64,000 nt of DNA, taken from Symbiodinium natans. Lineage: Eukaryota > Sar > Dinophyceae > Suessiales > Symbiodiniaceae. Made by a program: the position numbers and the translations under genes. Shown in pieces: positions 51,201 to 60,439 of the stretch (its first letter is position 1; every line of letters begins with the position of its first letter). The notes under the pieces are model-generated. The model made no database searches, was not told the origin of the DNA, and was given only the letters and a program-made list of their open reading frames with translations. The DNA is taken from NCBI GenBank assembly GCA_905221605.1, contig CAJNDS010002734.1, positions 998,279 to 1,062,278 of the forward strand, given 5' to 3'.

Positions 51201-51287
51201 GTGCTCATTTGGCCAAGCGGGGCCGTGATCGCAGCGAAGAGCCTCAAAGAGATGAAGTTGAAGGCCACAAAGCCAGATCATCCCTGA
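51201..51287 (+). CDS. WPS exon, paralogue of 38158
   Basis: After CCTGCCAG|; VLIWPSGAVIAAKSLKEMKL then KATKPDHP, TGA. Aligns with AFLWPSRATITEKNLNETRR at 38158: shared WPS-A-I-x-K-x-L-x-E-x3-KA. Confidence 0.6.
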   Translation: MLIWPSGAVIAAKSLKEMKLKATKPDHP

Positions 51288-51439
51288 TCCATCCCTGGGC
51301 CCTAGGCCCTAAACCCTAAACCCTAAACCCTAAACCCTAAACCCTAAACCTTAGTTGTACCCTCATGAAGCCCGGGGTTTGGGCAGTAGGGCGGCGGCTC
51401 TTGGGTTTTAGGGCTCTGTGTGTCTCCTCCTCCTCCGAG

Positions 51440-51710
51440 GCCGGGTGGTCTAGGCTAGATATAAGGTGCCGTCTCAGAACAGCGACCAAGTTTGAGGACT
51501 GCACCTCTTACAGACATGAAGGTCTCCGAACATACGGGACCCCTAAAAAAAGGACCCCCGAAATAGTAAGATTCCCTTGTAATCGGGAACCGTAAAAAGG
51601 TACCCCGAATTCCGAAAACCCCCCCACATGAAGGGCTGTTTGCTGCCCCTTTCCCTCCCCCAACAAGATCCCGAGATCGCCCCGGCTCTTGCGCAGATTC
51701 CATATTGCGC
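51440..51710 (+). CDS. Exon split by a MITE introner
   Basis: 51440-51521 (AGWSRLDIRCRLRTATKFED then CTSYRHE) and 51634-51710 (GLFAAPFPPPTRSRDRPGSC then ADSILR; donor TTGCGC|GTAAGAGC) are separated by an intron (51522-51633) made of one MITE plus one copy of its 8-bp target duplication. Removing it restores an uninterrupted frame. Confidence 0.75.
51522..51625. mobile_element. MITE introner with ACATGAAG duplication
   Basis: Starts GGTCTCCGAACATACGGGACC, ends CCGAATTCCGAAAACCCCCCC. ACATGAAG at 51514-51521 and 51626-51633. Donor GAAG|GTCTCC and acceptor ATGAAG|GG both use the duplication. Confidence 0.9.
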
Positions 51711-51959
51711 GTAAGAGCATCATGCAAATCGTGTCTTCATAGTTGAGAGAAGTTGAGCTCGCGGGATATCGTTCGGCTGGAAGCCATCTGCCCCGAGCCT
51801 CCGCCTGCTTCAATGGCCCCAGAATGTTAGATGAACCCTAGCTGGTTGTCATGGAATGGCTCTGCACAAGTGAGCCATTGGAAGGAGTGCCCTGTAACCA
51901 GCAAGCCCTTTGATGCTGAAAAGGACCGAGTTGCCTGCAATCCAGCTGCTTCATGGTAG

Positions 51960-52086
51960 CCTTTTGTCCCCAAAGGACATTGTCCAAATGGAGTGCCATG
52001 GCAACTGCAGGACATCATTCCATTGGCTCCAGATGGTGAGGCCACATCCGATGGCGTGTTGCAACCTGATCCTAAAGCCTCTTCAC
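51960..52086 (+). CDS. Exon island
   Basis: After TCATGGTAG|; PFVPKGHCPNGVPWQLQDII then PLAPDGEATSDGVLQPDPKA. Donor TTCAC|GTCCCG. An antisense frame (51827-52045) is also open. Confidence 0.5.
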
Positions 52087-52243
52087 GTCCCGAAACCCTG
52101 AACCCTAAACCCTAAACCCTAAACCCTAAACCTTAACCCTAACCCCTAAACCCCAAAACCCTAAACCCTAAACCCTAAACCCTAAACCCCAAACCCTAAA
52201 CCCTAAACCCTAAACCCTAAACCCTCCTGTCTCCCCTCTTGAG

Positions 52244-52551
52244 GAGCTGAAGAAGCTCCGGGAGCGCTTGCCCACCAAGAAGCGGAAAGCTCAGGCCGCG
52301 GCAGCTCCCACCGAGGAGGCCGACGAGGCCCCCGGCGAGGGTTTAGGGTTTAGGGTCTAGGGTTTAGGGTTTAGGGTTTAGGGTTTAGGGTTTAGTGGGT
52401 TTCCGACCCCCTTTTGGGGACTTTTGCGTAGTTGCCGCTCCAGAACCCTGAACCCTAAACCCTAAACCCTAAACCACTGACCCTAGACCCTGGACGTAGG
52501 CTGGGCTGTCCATAGTGAGTGGGCTCTGTCGCTGCAATGGGCTACGCAACC
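52244..52551 (+). CDS. Two exons of a basic/acidic protein
   Basis: 52244-52340 (ELKKLRERLPTKKRKAQAAA then PTEEADEAPGE, donor CGAGG|GTTTAGGG after acceptor CTCTTGAG) and 52500-52551 (WAVHSEWALSLQWATQ or GLSIVSGLCRCNGLRN). They precede the 52861-53402 chain and may be the same gene. Confidence 0.55.
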
Positions 52552-52860
52552 GTTTGGTGTTTCTTGACAGGAGGCGAACCCCGAACCCCAAGCCGTATAA
52601 ACCCCTCAAAGCCCTCTAACCCTCTAGAAAACCCTGTAAATCCCTTTTGAAGACCCTTGAGAATCCCTCTAACAACCCTTCAAACAAACCCTCTAGAGAC
52701 CCCCTCTAAACCCCCTACCCTAAACCGTAAACCCTAAGCCCCCAAAGCCTTCTTTACCCTCTGAAACCCTGTCTAAACCCCCTACCCTAAACCCTAAACC
52801 CTAAGGCCCCAAAGCCCACTTTACCCTCCGAAACCCTGTCACCTCGTTCACCTCGTTCAG

Positions 52861-53402
52861 GAGGAGGCTTCGAAGCCCAAGGCCGGTCGCTGCCCTGGTT
52901 CAGGATTTAGGGCTTGGGTTTAGGTTTAGAGTTTAGGGTTTAGGGTTTAGGCTTAGGGTTTAGGGTTGAAGGGTCTGCCAGAAGTCTCCGGCGCCCCGAA
53001 GGCGAAAGCACCGAAGGACAGCGCAAAAGAGAGCGAGGTGTACAAGAATCTCTTCACAAAGGATCCGAGGGTTTAGGGGAGGGGGTGGGGGTTGGGGGAG
53101 GGAGGGAAAGCCCATGTTAAGTTGATCTTGCTTCCCCGTCTTGGCGTCGCACGCCCGCAGTCTTCTGTCCGATGCTCTTCCCATGTAATCTACCACTTTA
53201 GGATCGTACGTCGGTGTGCCAGGACCGCGAGGGCCTGGGAGGCGGGCCTCAGAGAGCCTCATCAAGCGTTTCTTTTGTTGTTTCCGTGCGCTTCGCGGGT
53301 TTCGGGATGCTCTGTGCGCCAGTCCTTGTCGGTTCCTGCGTGGCAGGTGTGCGCGATGCCTTCGGAACGCCCATCTACAATCGCGGCTCACGATGTTTGT
53401 AG
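52861..53402 (+). CDS. Three-exon chain with stop; Rtf2-like tail possible
   Basis: 52861-52903 (EEASKPKAGRCPGS; GA-type donor TTCAG|GATTTAGGG), 52982-53070 (VSGAPKAKAPKDSAKESEVY then KNLFTKDPR; donor GAGG|GTTTAGGG) and 53202-53402 (DRTSVCQDREGLGGGPQRAS then SVSFVVSVRFAGFGMLCAPV, TAG). The SEVYKNLFTKDP block resembles the C-terminal motif of Rtf2-family proteins (recalled, not checked), and the upstream KKRK exon fits a nuclear protein. Large antisense and alternative frames (52960-53820, 53092-53754) overlap the third exon. Confidence 0.5.
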
Positions 53403-53808
53403 CTTCATGTACTTCCCCCCCTACTACTTCCATGTCAGTCCGATCCCAGTGCTCTACTGTATGAGTCCCAGTTTTGCCCGCACAGTGTTGACAACTATGG
53501 GAATAGCTGCGACATCCCTTAAGATTGCCGGGGTCCGTCGCCCCGGCTGTACATACGTGTTTCACAGCGCAGACGGCAAAGCTTGCAGGGCTCAGCAAGG
53601 CGCGAAATGTCACTGCTACCGCACTCATGAGCTCGGAACCGATACAGCCTTCCAAGTTCTTCCTAGGTACAAGGCATGGATGCAAAGCATGGGTGTGAAA
53701 CAACAAGTACATACAAGTACAGTATTCAAGCTGTTCCTGAAAAGCATTCTGTAATGTGTTTTTCCGACAGCATTCCACGAGTTTTCTGGTAACCTGAGCC
53801 CAGCACAG
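53403..53808. other. No defended exon
   Basis: A + frame (to 53754) and an antisense frame (to 53820) are both open for long distances; splice-type boundaries are not evident. Confidence 0.3.
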
Positions 53809-53964
53809 CAGTCGGAACACGTTCTGAAACGTTTTGGTGGCACACTTTTGGCATCCCAGTTTGGAGTTGGACAGGCAGACCTACTAAATCCAGAAGCAAG
53901 GTTCTTGTGTCTGGAAATACTTGGTGGAGCACCTTCTCATGCTTTCAGAACCAACATTTGCTAA
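53809..53964 (+). CDS. Long exon, possibly terminal
   Basis: After CCAGCACAG|; QSEHVLKRFGGTLLASQFGV then GQADLLNPEARFLCLEILGG and AFRTNIC, TAA. The stop lies at the edge of a GTTCCCCC-family MITE remnant (53950-54035), so an earlier donor (CTTG|GTGGAGC) is possible. Confidence 0.55.
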   Translation, partial: QSEHVLKRFGGTLLASQFGVGQADLLNPEARFLCLEILGGAPSHAFRTNIC

Positions 53965-54093
53965 CAGTCCCTAATAGGGATTATAGTACCCCATATTAGA
54001 ATCCCCATTTAGGACTATTAGCATAAGGGGGAGCACCCTAAACCCTAAACCCTAACCCTAAATCCCCAACCATCATGTGTGTTCTATCTGTCA

Positions 54094-54581
54094 GACACTC
54101 GCCCACCTAGCTCCTGCACCTTCGAGGTTGCCTCGCCCCCCCAACCTTCCTTCTTCCTGCATCCTAACCCGAAACCCTAATCCTTAAACCCTAAACCCTA
54201 AACCCCAAACCCTAAACCCTAAACCCCAAACCCTAAACCCTAAACCCTAACCCTGAACTCTGAACCCCGAACCCCAAACCCGTAAACCTCCTCAGCCCCT
54301 TTTGTGGGGGGGGTGGGCCGAGAGCCCTCGGCTCGCGGGCGAGCCAGGGAAGCTGCGCAGAGGTCTGGCGTCTGACGTCTTCTTCAGGGTTTAGGGTTTA
54401 GGGTTTAGGGTTTAGGGTTTAGGGATGTTTAGGGTTTAGGGTTTAGGGAGGAGTTGGTGATATTTGGGTGCCCTTCGGTATAACCCCTCTTTTGAACGAG
54501 GAGCCCGGAAAGGGACGGAACACAGCGCTTAGATGTCTTCGATCCGCCGACCCTGGCGGCGTGTTGGATGGGTTTCTGGAG
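54094..54581 (+). CDS. Three exon islands
   Basis: 54094-about 54155 (TLAHLAPAPSRLPRPPNLPS), 54296-54388 (31 codons, PLLWGGWAESPRLAGEPGKL then RRGLASDVFFR; donor CAGG|GTTTAGGG) and 54533-54581 (MSSIRRPWRRVGWVSG; donor GGAG|GTGATT). The last two share phase 0. Confidence 0.45.
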
Positions 54582-54660
54582 GTGATTTTCTGTGGAGGAA
54601 CAGGCCACCCACACGCGTAAACTCATGGACCATAGGCGGTTTCGCACAGGGCATAGGGGC

Positions 54661-54662
54661 TC

Positions 54663-54693
<31 letters not shown>
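54661..54693. repeat. Poly-C run
   Basis: About 30 consecutive C (one G near the end), giving artefactual poly-Pro/poly-Gly frames. Confidence 0.95.
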
Positions 54694-54694
<1 letters not shown>

Positions 54695-54796
54695 CCCCCA
54701 ACCGCAAACCCAATCCACCAAACCCCAAACCTTAAACTTGTTCTCCTGCGAAGTCGGCGGCTTGAGCCGGAGGCTCTTAAATCGTATGCTCTGAGT

Positions 54797-54900
54797 GTAA
54801 CCCTAAACCCTACACCCTGAACCCTAAACCCTAAACCCTAAACCCTAAACCCTAAACCCTAAACCCTAAACCCTAAACCCTAAACCCTAAACCCTAAACC
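54797..54900. repeat. C-rich telomeric array
   Basis: About fourteen CCCTAAA units, degenerate at the left. Confidence 0.95.
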
Positions 54901-54935
54901 CTTCCGTGTTGCATGGCATCTCCGCTTGACGGCAG

Positions 54936-55202
54936 GTCCATGATATGGGGAGCCTCGAGGCACGTCGGTCATCCACAGCAACCCTAATCCCTAAACCCCA
55001 AACCCCAGACCCCAGACCCTAAACCCTAAACCCCAAACCCCAAACCCCAGACCCCAGACCCCAAACCCCAAACCCCAAACCCCAGACCCTAAACCCTAAA
55101 CCCTAAACCAAACCCCAAACCCTAAACCCAAGCCCTAAAACCCAGAGCTGCGACGCACCCTCTGCAGGTAACCGGCCCGTGGACCGGGCGCCAGGTTTGC
55201 GC
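54936..55202 (+). CDS. Two-exon chain
   Basis: 54936-54977 (VHDMGSLEARRSST; GC donor CCACA|GCAACCC) and 55168-55202 (VTGPWTGRQVC; donor TTTGC|GTGAGG after CTCTGCAG) are both phase 0. The intron is a C-rich CCCTAAA/CCCCAAA/CCCCAGA array. Confidence 0.45.
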
Positions 55203-55723
55203 GTGAGGAGGTTGGCGCCTCTGTGTGCATGGAAAGGCTGTTTGAAGCAAGGGACAAAGGAGGGACCCTTATGAGAGACCTTAGGGGCTCCATTGGGGCT
55301 ACTTAAAGCTACTTAGGTAAGAGGCTTATATAGGGAAATAAGATCAAGCAAGGGTCCCTTCTAGCGGGTCCCTCCTTATTTGAAGATTCGCTAGTATCCG
55401 TGAAGCCTAGTTTGATTTATGTTTTTTACGTTTTATGGGGTTTTGTATGGCGCTTTAACGCCGACATAAGCCCAAACTCTACATCCAAAAGCCCGCAGTG
55501 ACCGGTGCAGCGAAGCCAGTGCGAAGCAGCTCCTGAGTGCTTACATCTCAAATACCATTCCATATGAAATATGCGTAGTATATCAATATAAACCATATAC
55601 ATATATATATATAGGCCTTTAGGTTATATATATATATATATTATATATAGTTTATCTATGTATGTATTTCTATATTTATGGCTGTATGTATCAAAAATAG
55701 CTTATGTGCTCTGCATCCTGCAG
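55203..55723. other. Intron with inverted-repeat element and TA repeats
   Basis: 55252-55375: GGGACAAAGGAGGGACCCTTATGAG...AGGGTCCC...GGGTCCCTCCTTATTT element. 55590-55680: TA microsatellite. Confidence 0.65.
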
Positions 55724-55813
55724 GTGATGCGTCGGGCCATTGGCCTCTGCCGGGCCAGCGGGGCTTTGGCCACGCTCGCGGCACTGTCCAGGCCAAGCTC
55801 TGGCGTGGTTTGA
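55724..55813 (+). CDS. Exon ending in TGA
   Basis: After CATCCTGCAG|; VMRRAIGLCRASGALATLAA then LSRPSSGVV. Ala/Leu-rich, amphipathic or targeting-like; not recognised. Confidence 0.5.
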   Translation: MMRRAIGLCRASGALATLAALSRPSSGVV

Positions 55814-55946
55814 GGTCGGTAGGGTTTGCTTAAATGTATAAGATGTAGACACAGGTACATGTATATATATATATATACACATATAGATATATGTGTGTGT
55901 ATATATATATATATGTCTATAAACATGTAAGCCGAAAACCCTAGAC

Positions 55947-56255
55947 TTGCAACCGGGTCTTTCGTATGCTGATGATGTCAATGTCCAGACAAGAAACCAT
56001 GCAGATTGCGCTGCTTGTTTCCAGAGACTTCGATTCCGGCTCTTCACTTTCGGAAGGATTTTTTCCATCTTTGACATGCCAGCAGTATCCCAGAAGACCT
56101 TGAACCATAAAGCATATATCCCAGACCCGATGGATGCAAGCTCCTCACACCCCCTCGCGACAGGAAGCAGTGCGCCTGCGAGGATCTGCGCGCTCAGGAT
56201 TTGCGCGCTCAGCAGAAACTGGCCTTTACTCGCTGGGGTCTTAGCAAGTTGTTGA
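55947..56255 (+). pseudogene. Possible reverse-transcriptase fragment (YADD)
   Basis: The open frame carries QPGLSYADDVNVQT, matching the catalytic Y-x-D-D box of non-LTR/group II-type reverse transcriptases, then NHADCAACFQRLRFRLFTFG. Nothing RT-like is visible upstream, where a TA microsatellite (55858-55915) abuts, so at most it is a truncated relic. A chance match is possible. Confidence 0.3.
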
Positions 56256-56500
56256 GGCCTCTATGGGGTTTGTGGGGTTGAGGGTTGGCCAGTGGCTTAG
56301 AATGGTTTACGTAGAGATAATGGGTTTTTGGGTTTGGGGTCTTTGGCTTTATTTGTTGGGGTGTTAGGTTTTTTTTTGGGGGGGGAGGGGGGGTTCTGGG
56401 TTTGGGTGCTATGGTCTAAACCCTAAATCCTAAACCCTGAACCTATAAACCCTAAACCCTAGTTCTAGAGGGATTCTGCCGGAGCCTCTCAGTGTTGCAG

Positions 56501-57013
56501 GTCGGGATCCCCGTACTGGCTTTGCCTGGGACTCAGAATTTCCTTCTTCGTAGGGTTTAGGAGTTTAGGACATCTTGGGTTCAGGGTTCATGGCGAACGT
56601 ATGGTAGGGGCTGGGCTGGAATCGGGGCCCCCACAACTTCGAGAAACCAGACCAAGAATTCTCAAAGGCGGAACAACCTTCCCCCAGACCCCTCAACAAG
56701 TCCCCGCCCCTCCCCCACCCCCGCAACAGAACACCCCAGCTCCCTGGCACCCTCCCCCTAAACCCTCGCCCTAAACCCGAAAGCCGAAACCAACCCTACA
56801 CCCTAAACCCTAAACCCTAAACCCTAAACCCTAAACCCTAAACCCTAAACCCTAAACCCTAAACCCTAAACCCTAAACCCTAAACCCTACACGCCCCAAA
56901 AGCCCAGCCCTTTGAGATGGTCTTGAGGAGATGCGACTCGGAGACCCCCAGGGCATGAACCACGGCGCCTTTGAAGCATTGGGAGACTGAAGGAAGATGA
57001 CACACTACATAGA
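56501..57013 (+). CDS. Three small exon islands
   Basis: 56501-56549 (VGIPVLALPGTQNFLL; TTC|GTAGGG), 56908-56952 (PFEMVLRRCDSETP; GC donor CAGG|GCATGA; weak MPFEVVL paralogue) and 56993-57013 (EDDTLHR; CTGAAG| and AGA|GCTTAGGG). Confidence 0.4.
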
Positions 57014-57619
57014 GCTTAGGGTTTAGGGTTTAGGGTTTAGGGTTTAGGGTTTAGGGTTTAGGGTTTAGGGTTTAGGGTTTAGGGTTTAGGGTTTAGGCTG
57101 CTTGAAGGTTCATGGGCAGTTCTAAGTGGGGCTGTAAGTAGGGCAGCTATATTTAGAACAGGTTGTAACCTTGTTTAGGGTACAGTACTTGTAGCGCTAC
57201 TCATAACTATCCATGAACTTCCAAGTAGGACCCAGAGAGTAGGCCTATTCCCTTGTGAACTCCCCAACACAATCAGATTTCCTTGTAAGGGCAATATAGG
57301 GATGATCATCTTATTTTCTGGGGGGCGGTCCTACAGCAAATAATCGTCTTAGCCACAAACAAAAGAATAAGGCGAGGGACAAAGATAGAAGCAAATAAGA
57401 ATGGGCATATCGTATTGCTGTTGACGTACTTTTAAATTCCCAAGCAAAAGATCCATGTTTCCTGGCTGTTCGAAACCGCCTGTCGTTATCTTGGAAGCGA
57501 GTCTTGAGCTTTTGGGCGACACCTTCAGTTTCCATATATATATATATATATATATGTACACATGTTCTTGATTCTTAGATACTGTATGTTTATTGTATTA
57601 GTGTTAAACATGTGTGCAG
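57014..57619. other. G-rich array, MITE and AT-rich stretch
   Basis: 57014-57093 G-rich telomeric array; 57100-57230 CTTGGAGGTTCATGG-family element; 57536-57556 TA run. An antisense frame (57311-57561) has a basic start and hydrophobic tail but no splice support. Confidence 0.6.
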
Positions 57620-57977
57620 TTTCTTACCCGTGGGGACATCTCCGATCCTGCGCAGGTCCTTTACGGATCTTCTGCGGAAACGTCTCCCGGCTGCATTTCC
57701 GGCGGGTCCCACTCGCTAAACCCCAAACCCTTAACCCCAAACCCTTAACCCTAAACCCCAAACCCCAAACCCCAAACCCCAAACCCCAACCCCAAACCCC
57801 AAACCCTAACCCTAATCCCTAAACCCCAAACCCCAAACCCCAAACCCTAAACCCTAAACCCTAAACCCTAAACCCTAAACCCTGGCATGTTTGGACTTTC
57901 CGAGGCGCACCCGCAGCTTGCCGAGGACATTGCGGCCAAGATGGGCATCGCGCCGAGAGCAGTCGGCACTTTTGGAG
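57620..57977 (+). CDS. Two exon islands
   Basis: 57620-57705 (FLTRGDISDPAQVLYGSSAE then TSPGCISG; acceptor TGTGTGCAG) and 57905-57977 (AHPQLAEDIAAKMGIAPRAV then GTFG; donor GGAG|GTATTAG). The second is very codon-like. A 170-bp C-rich array lies between. Confidence 0.55.
57714..57882. repeat. C-rich array, CCCCAAA and CCCTAAA
   Basis: Mixed units; one frame reads repeated PKPQTPN, an artefact. Confidence 0.95.
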
Positions 57978-58113
57978 GTATTAGTATAGGGCTTTTAGTA
58001 GGGGGTTTAGGGTTTAGGGAATGAGTCAATCGTGTTTTTTAGTTTACAGGGTTTCAGAGGCTTGTTATAGGTCAGGGTTTGTATAGGGCTTGTAGGGCTT
58101 GGGCCGAAGGCAG

Positions 58114-58149
58114 GGTGCCCACTCGGGAGGATGTGCGAATGACCCAGCT
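58114..58149 (+). CDS. Small exon VPTREDVRMTQ
   Basis: After GAAGGCAG|, ending CAGCT|GTGAGTTGG, a consensus donor. Confidence 0.4.
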
Positions 58150-58257
58150 GTGAGTTGGGCGGCTCCATCCCACGAAACGCAAGGAGAGGCGACATCTCCC
58201 TAAACCCTAAACCCTAAACCCTGAACCCTGAACCCTGAACCCTGAACCCTGAACCTG

Positions 58258-58886
58258 AACATCTGCTGAAGAGATTTGGCTTCTTCTGGACAGTACAACC
58301 CAAGAAAAAACATGAGACTATGGATCAGGGGAGTTGAACGCGTATTGAGCTCGTCATTTCGCGTGCGTCTCGTTCCAGGGTAGGTTGATTTTCTCTCTCT
58401 TGGCGCCGTCTTTTTGTTGGAAGTTGATTTCCTGCCGGAGTGAGAGAAACAAGGCTGGAAACAACCCTAAAACCCTAAACTGCCTTTAGGGCCTGCAGTC
58501 CATGCTCGTGCATACTTTCGGCTCTGCTACCAACTGCGAGCCGCACAGCAGTACAGCATCTCCTCCGTGATCATCCTGCAGGGAAACCTCCTTTCCGTCG
58601 TACAATCCGTACGTCGGGAGCCCAGACGCTATCATTACGATTATTATTTTAATTTTTATTGTTACTATTAATCTTACTATTTTGTTAGAATAATTATTCT
58701 GGCCTTTTGGATGATGCTTGAAAATGGGCACGTGGCGATCGGCAAGTTCATGTGTTTTTGGCAGCTTCGTTGCTGGCGCAGTGGATGTGGCATGGGTTGG
58801 TCTGCCTCGGAGGTCGTCGTCCTGTCCGGGACAAGAAATGGCAGGCCACCTGGGCAATGGGGAAGGATGTTCTAGAGCCTGGAAAA
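58258..58886 (+). CDS. Exon islands, one strongly codon-like
   Basis: 58258-58335 (LLKRFGFFWTVQPKKKHETM), 58499-58632 (HARAYFRLCYQLRAAQQYSI then SSVIILQGNLLSVVQSVRRE) and 58782-58886 (WMWHGLVCLGGRRPVRDKKW, or DVAWVGLPRRSSSCPGQEMA in another frame). An antisense frame (58486-58902) overlaps the last two. Confidence 0.45.
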
Positions 58887-58887
58887 C

Positions 58888-59020
58888 AAGAGACTCCAAC
58901 ACCCCTTAATTAAGGGTTTAGGGTTTAGGGTTTAGGGAGGATATCTTCCTTAAACCATATAAGCAACCCTCTTATACTTTCAGGAAGATTCCTTCAGTAA
59001 GGGGTATTGGAGTCTTTGGG
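58888..59020. mobile_element. GGGACCCAGAGACTCCA MITE with telomeric insert
   Basis: AGAGACTCCAACACCCCTTAATTAAG, then three TTTAGGG units (58914-58935), then the normal TTCCTTAAACCATATAAG core and GGTATTGGAGTCTTTGGGAAGTC end. Confidence 0.8.
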
Positions 59021-59028
59021 AAGTCAAG

Positions 59029-59222
59029 CAGCACTCCCACCCACCGTGGTTCACATGTGTGTCATGTGTTGTGGCGTCGGCCTGCAGCTGTGCATGAGTG
59101 AAAATGTTGCAAGCCGACCGAGCAACCTCTCCACATCTCTCCACTTAAGAAGGGTCGCAGCGCCAGGCATGTGGATGCAGAATGGTCACGCAGCTTTGAT
59201 GCCCGCATCACAGTTGCTCTGA
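59029..59222 (+). CDS. 64-codon exon ending in TGA
   Basis: After AGTCAAG|; ALPPTVVHMCVMCCGVGLQL then CMSENVASRPSNLSTSLHLR and ALMPASQLL. Starts eight bases after a MITE. Confidence 0.5.
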
Positions 59223-59295
59223 CATCCGTTGACTAGTCTTTCGACTGTTATTCTTGGCCAACTGATTGAACCGGCAGTTCTGACAGCATGTGGGT

Positions 59296-59405
59296 GGTTG
59301 TCTAAATCATGGTCCCTTTTTGGATCCCTACGAAGATACGGCACCTACGATTTAGGGTACTGTGCCCCAAAAGGGATCATAATTTTGACAACCACCCATG
59401 TGCAG
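59296..59405. mobile_element. GTTGTCTAAATCATGGTCCC element
   Basis: GTGGTTGTCTAAATCATGGTCCCTTTTTGG and complement CAAAAGGGATCATAATTTTGACAACCAC; followed directly by the acceptor CATGTGCAG. Confidence 0.8.
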
Positions 59406-59407
59406 GC

Positions 59408-59504
59408 GCTGACGTGCTTTTGTTTGATCCAATGTCGAAGGTCGCAGACGCACCAGCAGATGGACAAGGCTTTGCGACGAAACCCTGGAGTTCAGCAGGA
59501 TTAA
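59408..59504 (+). CDS. Exon island, frame uncertain
   Basis: ADVLLFDPMSKVADAPADGQ and ALTCFCLIQCRRSQTHQQMD are both open after CATGTGCAG|. Confidence 0.35.
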
Positions 59505-59999
59505 TATTAATATTGATATCAATATTTATATTCATATTAACATTATTATTCCTCTTATTATTATTATGATGTTTACCAGTATTATGATTCATCACCTCCC
59601 TCAGAAGGAAGGATGCATTGGATAACCTGTGGGGCAGAACGCAGTTCCGAGACTGGTTAGACTCTATGTTAAAAGGAACATGTTGTTTTTAGTTAACATT
59701 TTGGTGGTTATATGGTTGTAAGTATCGTGTTTTATTCGTGTATTAGTATGCGGTTATAATATTAGTCATTAGTCGATTACATTACGATCTTATTACATGT
59801 TTACAACATCCTGATATTGGCTAAATTGTTGTATTAATGTTTTAGTATACACATTGCATTGTCACAAATCATACTTTCATATTCGTGTATTACGTTAATC
59901 TTCCTTTGTGTTTGTGTATGTATTGTTTAGCAATATTACTGGTTTATCACTATATTAGTCCATTATTGCATTGTATTCTTAATATATCTTCTGTTGCAG
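59505..59999. other. AT-rich intron
   Basis: TTAATATTAATATTGATATC and related AT-rich sequence; ends in a good branch/pyrimidine region before CTGTTGCAG. No coding signal. Confidence 0.75.
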
Positions 60000-60367
60000 C
60001 TGCCATGAACGCAGTCACGGCAAACCAGCCACCAGAGGAAGAGCCTTTCGTGTTGCACAGTACCATAGGGCTTAGGGTTTAGGGTTTAGGATTTGCTCTT
60101 GCGCAGGCCTTCTTCGACGGAAATCTCATGAATTACGTGGCGAACTTTGAGGCACATTGGTGTCTCGTGGTAGGGGGGGGGGGGGGGTCAGGCAGAAGTT
60201 CTGAGCTAGATTGTGTGGCTGCTGCGAAGCCACATGCTCATCAGATGCGAGCAGGCTCGGTGTGTCGGGTTGCAACCCCAACAGTCGCACCAGAATGTCA
60301 GGACACTGCTGCAAGCGAGACGACTGGAACAGACTCAATGGGTGCGCCCTGGGAGGAGCACCTTTAG
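60000..60367 (+). CDS. Two exons, second terminal
   Basis: 60000-60069 (AMNAVTANQPPEEEPFVLHS then TI; acceptor TTCTGTTGCAG, GC donor ATAGG|GCTTAGGG) and 60107-60367 (AFFDGNLMNYVANFEAHWCL, a poly-Gly stretch, then AGSVCRVATPTVAPECQDTA and GAPWEEHL, TAG). Unknown family. Confidence 0.6.
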
Positions 60368-60439
60368 GGTTTAAGGTTTAGGGTTTAAGGTTTAGGGTTT
60401 AGGGATCCAACGGGCCATGTGTTTAACAAGCCCGTGCAG

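Noticed and set aside
52960-53820. 286-codon antisense ORF
   Set aside because: Runs through the end of a motif-supported + exon, an intron and another + exon; long open frames on both strands are common in this GC-rich DNA.
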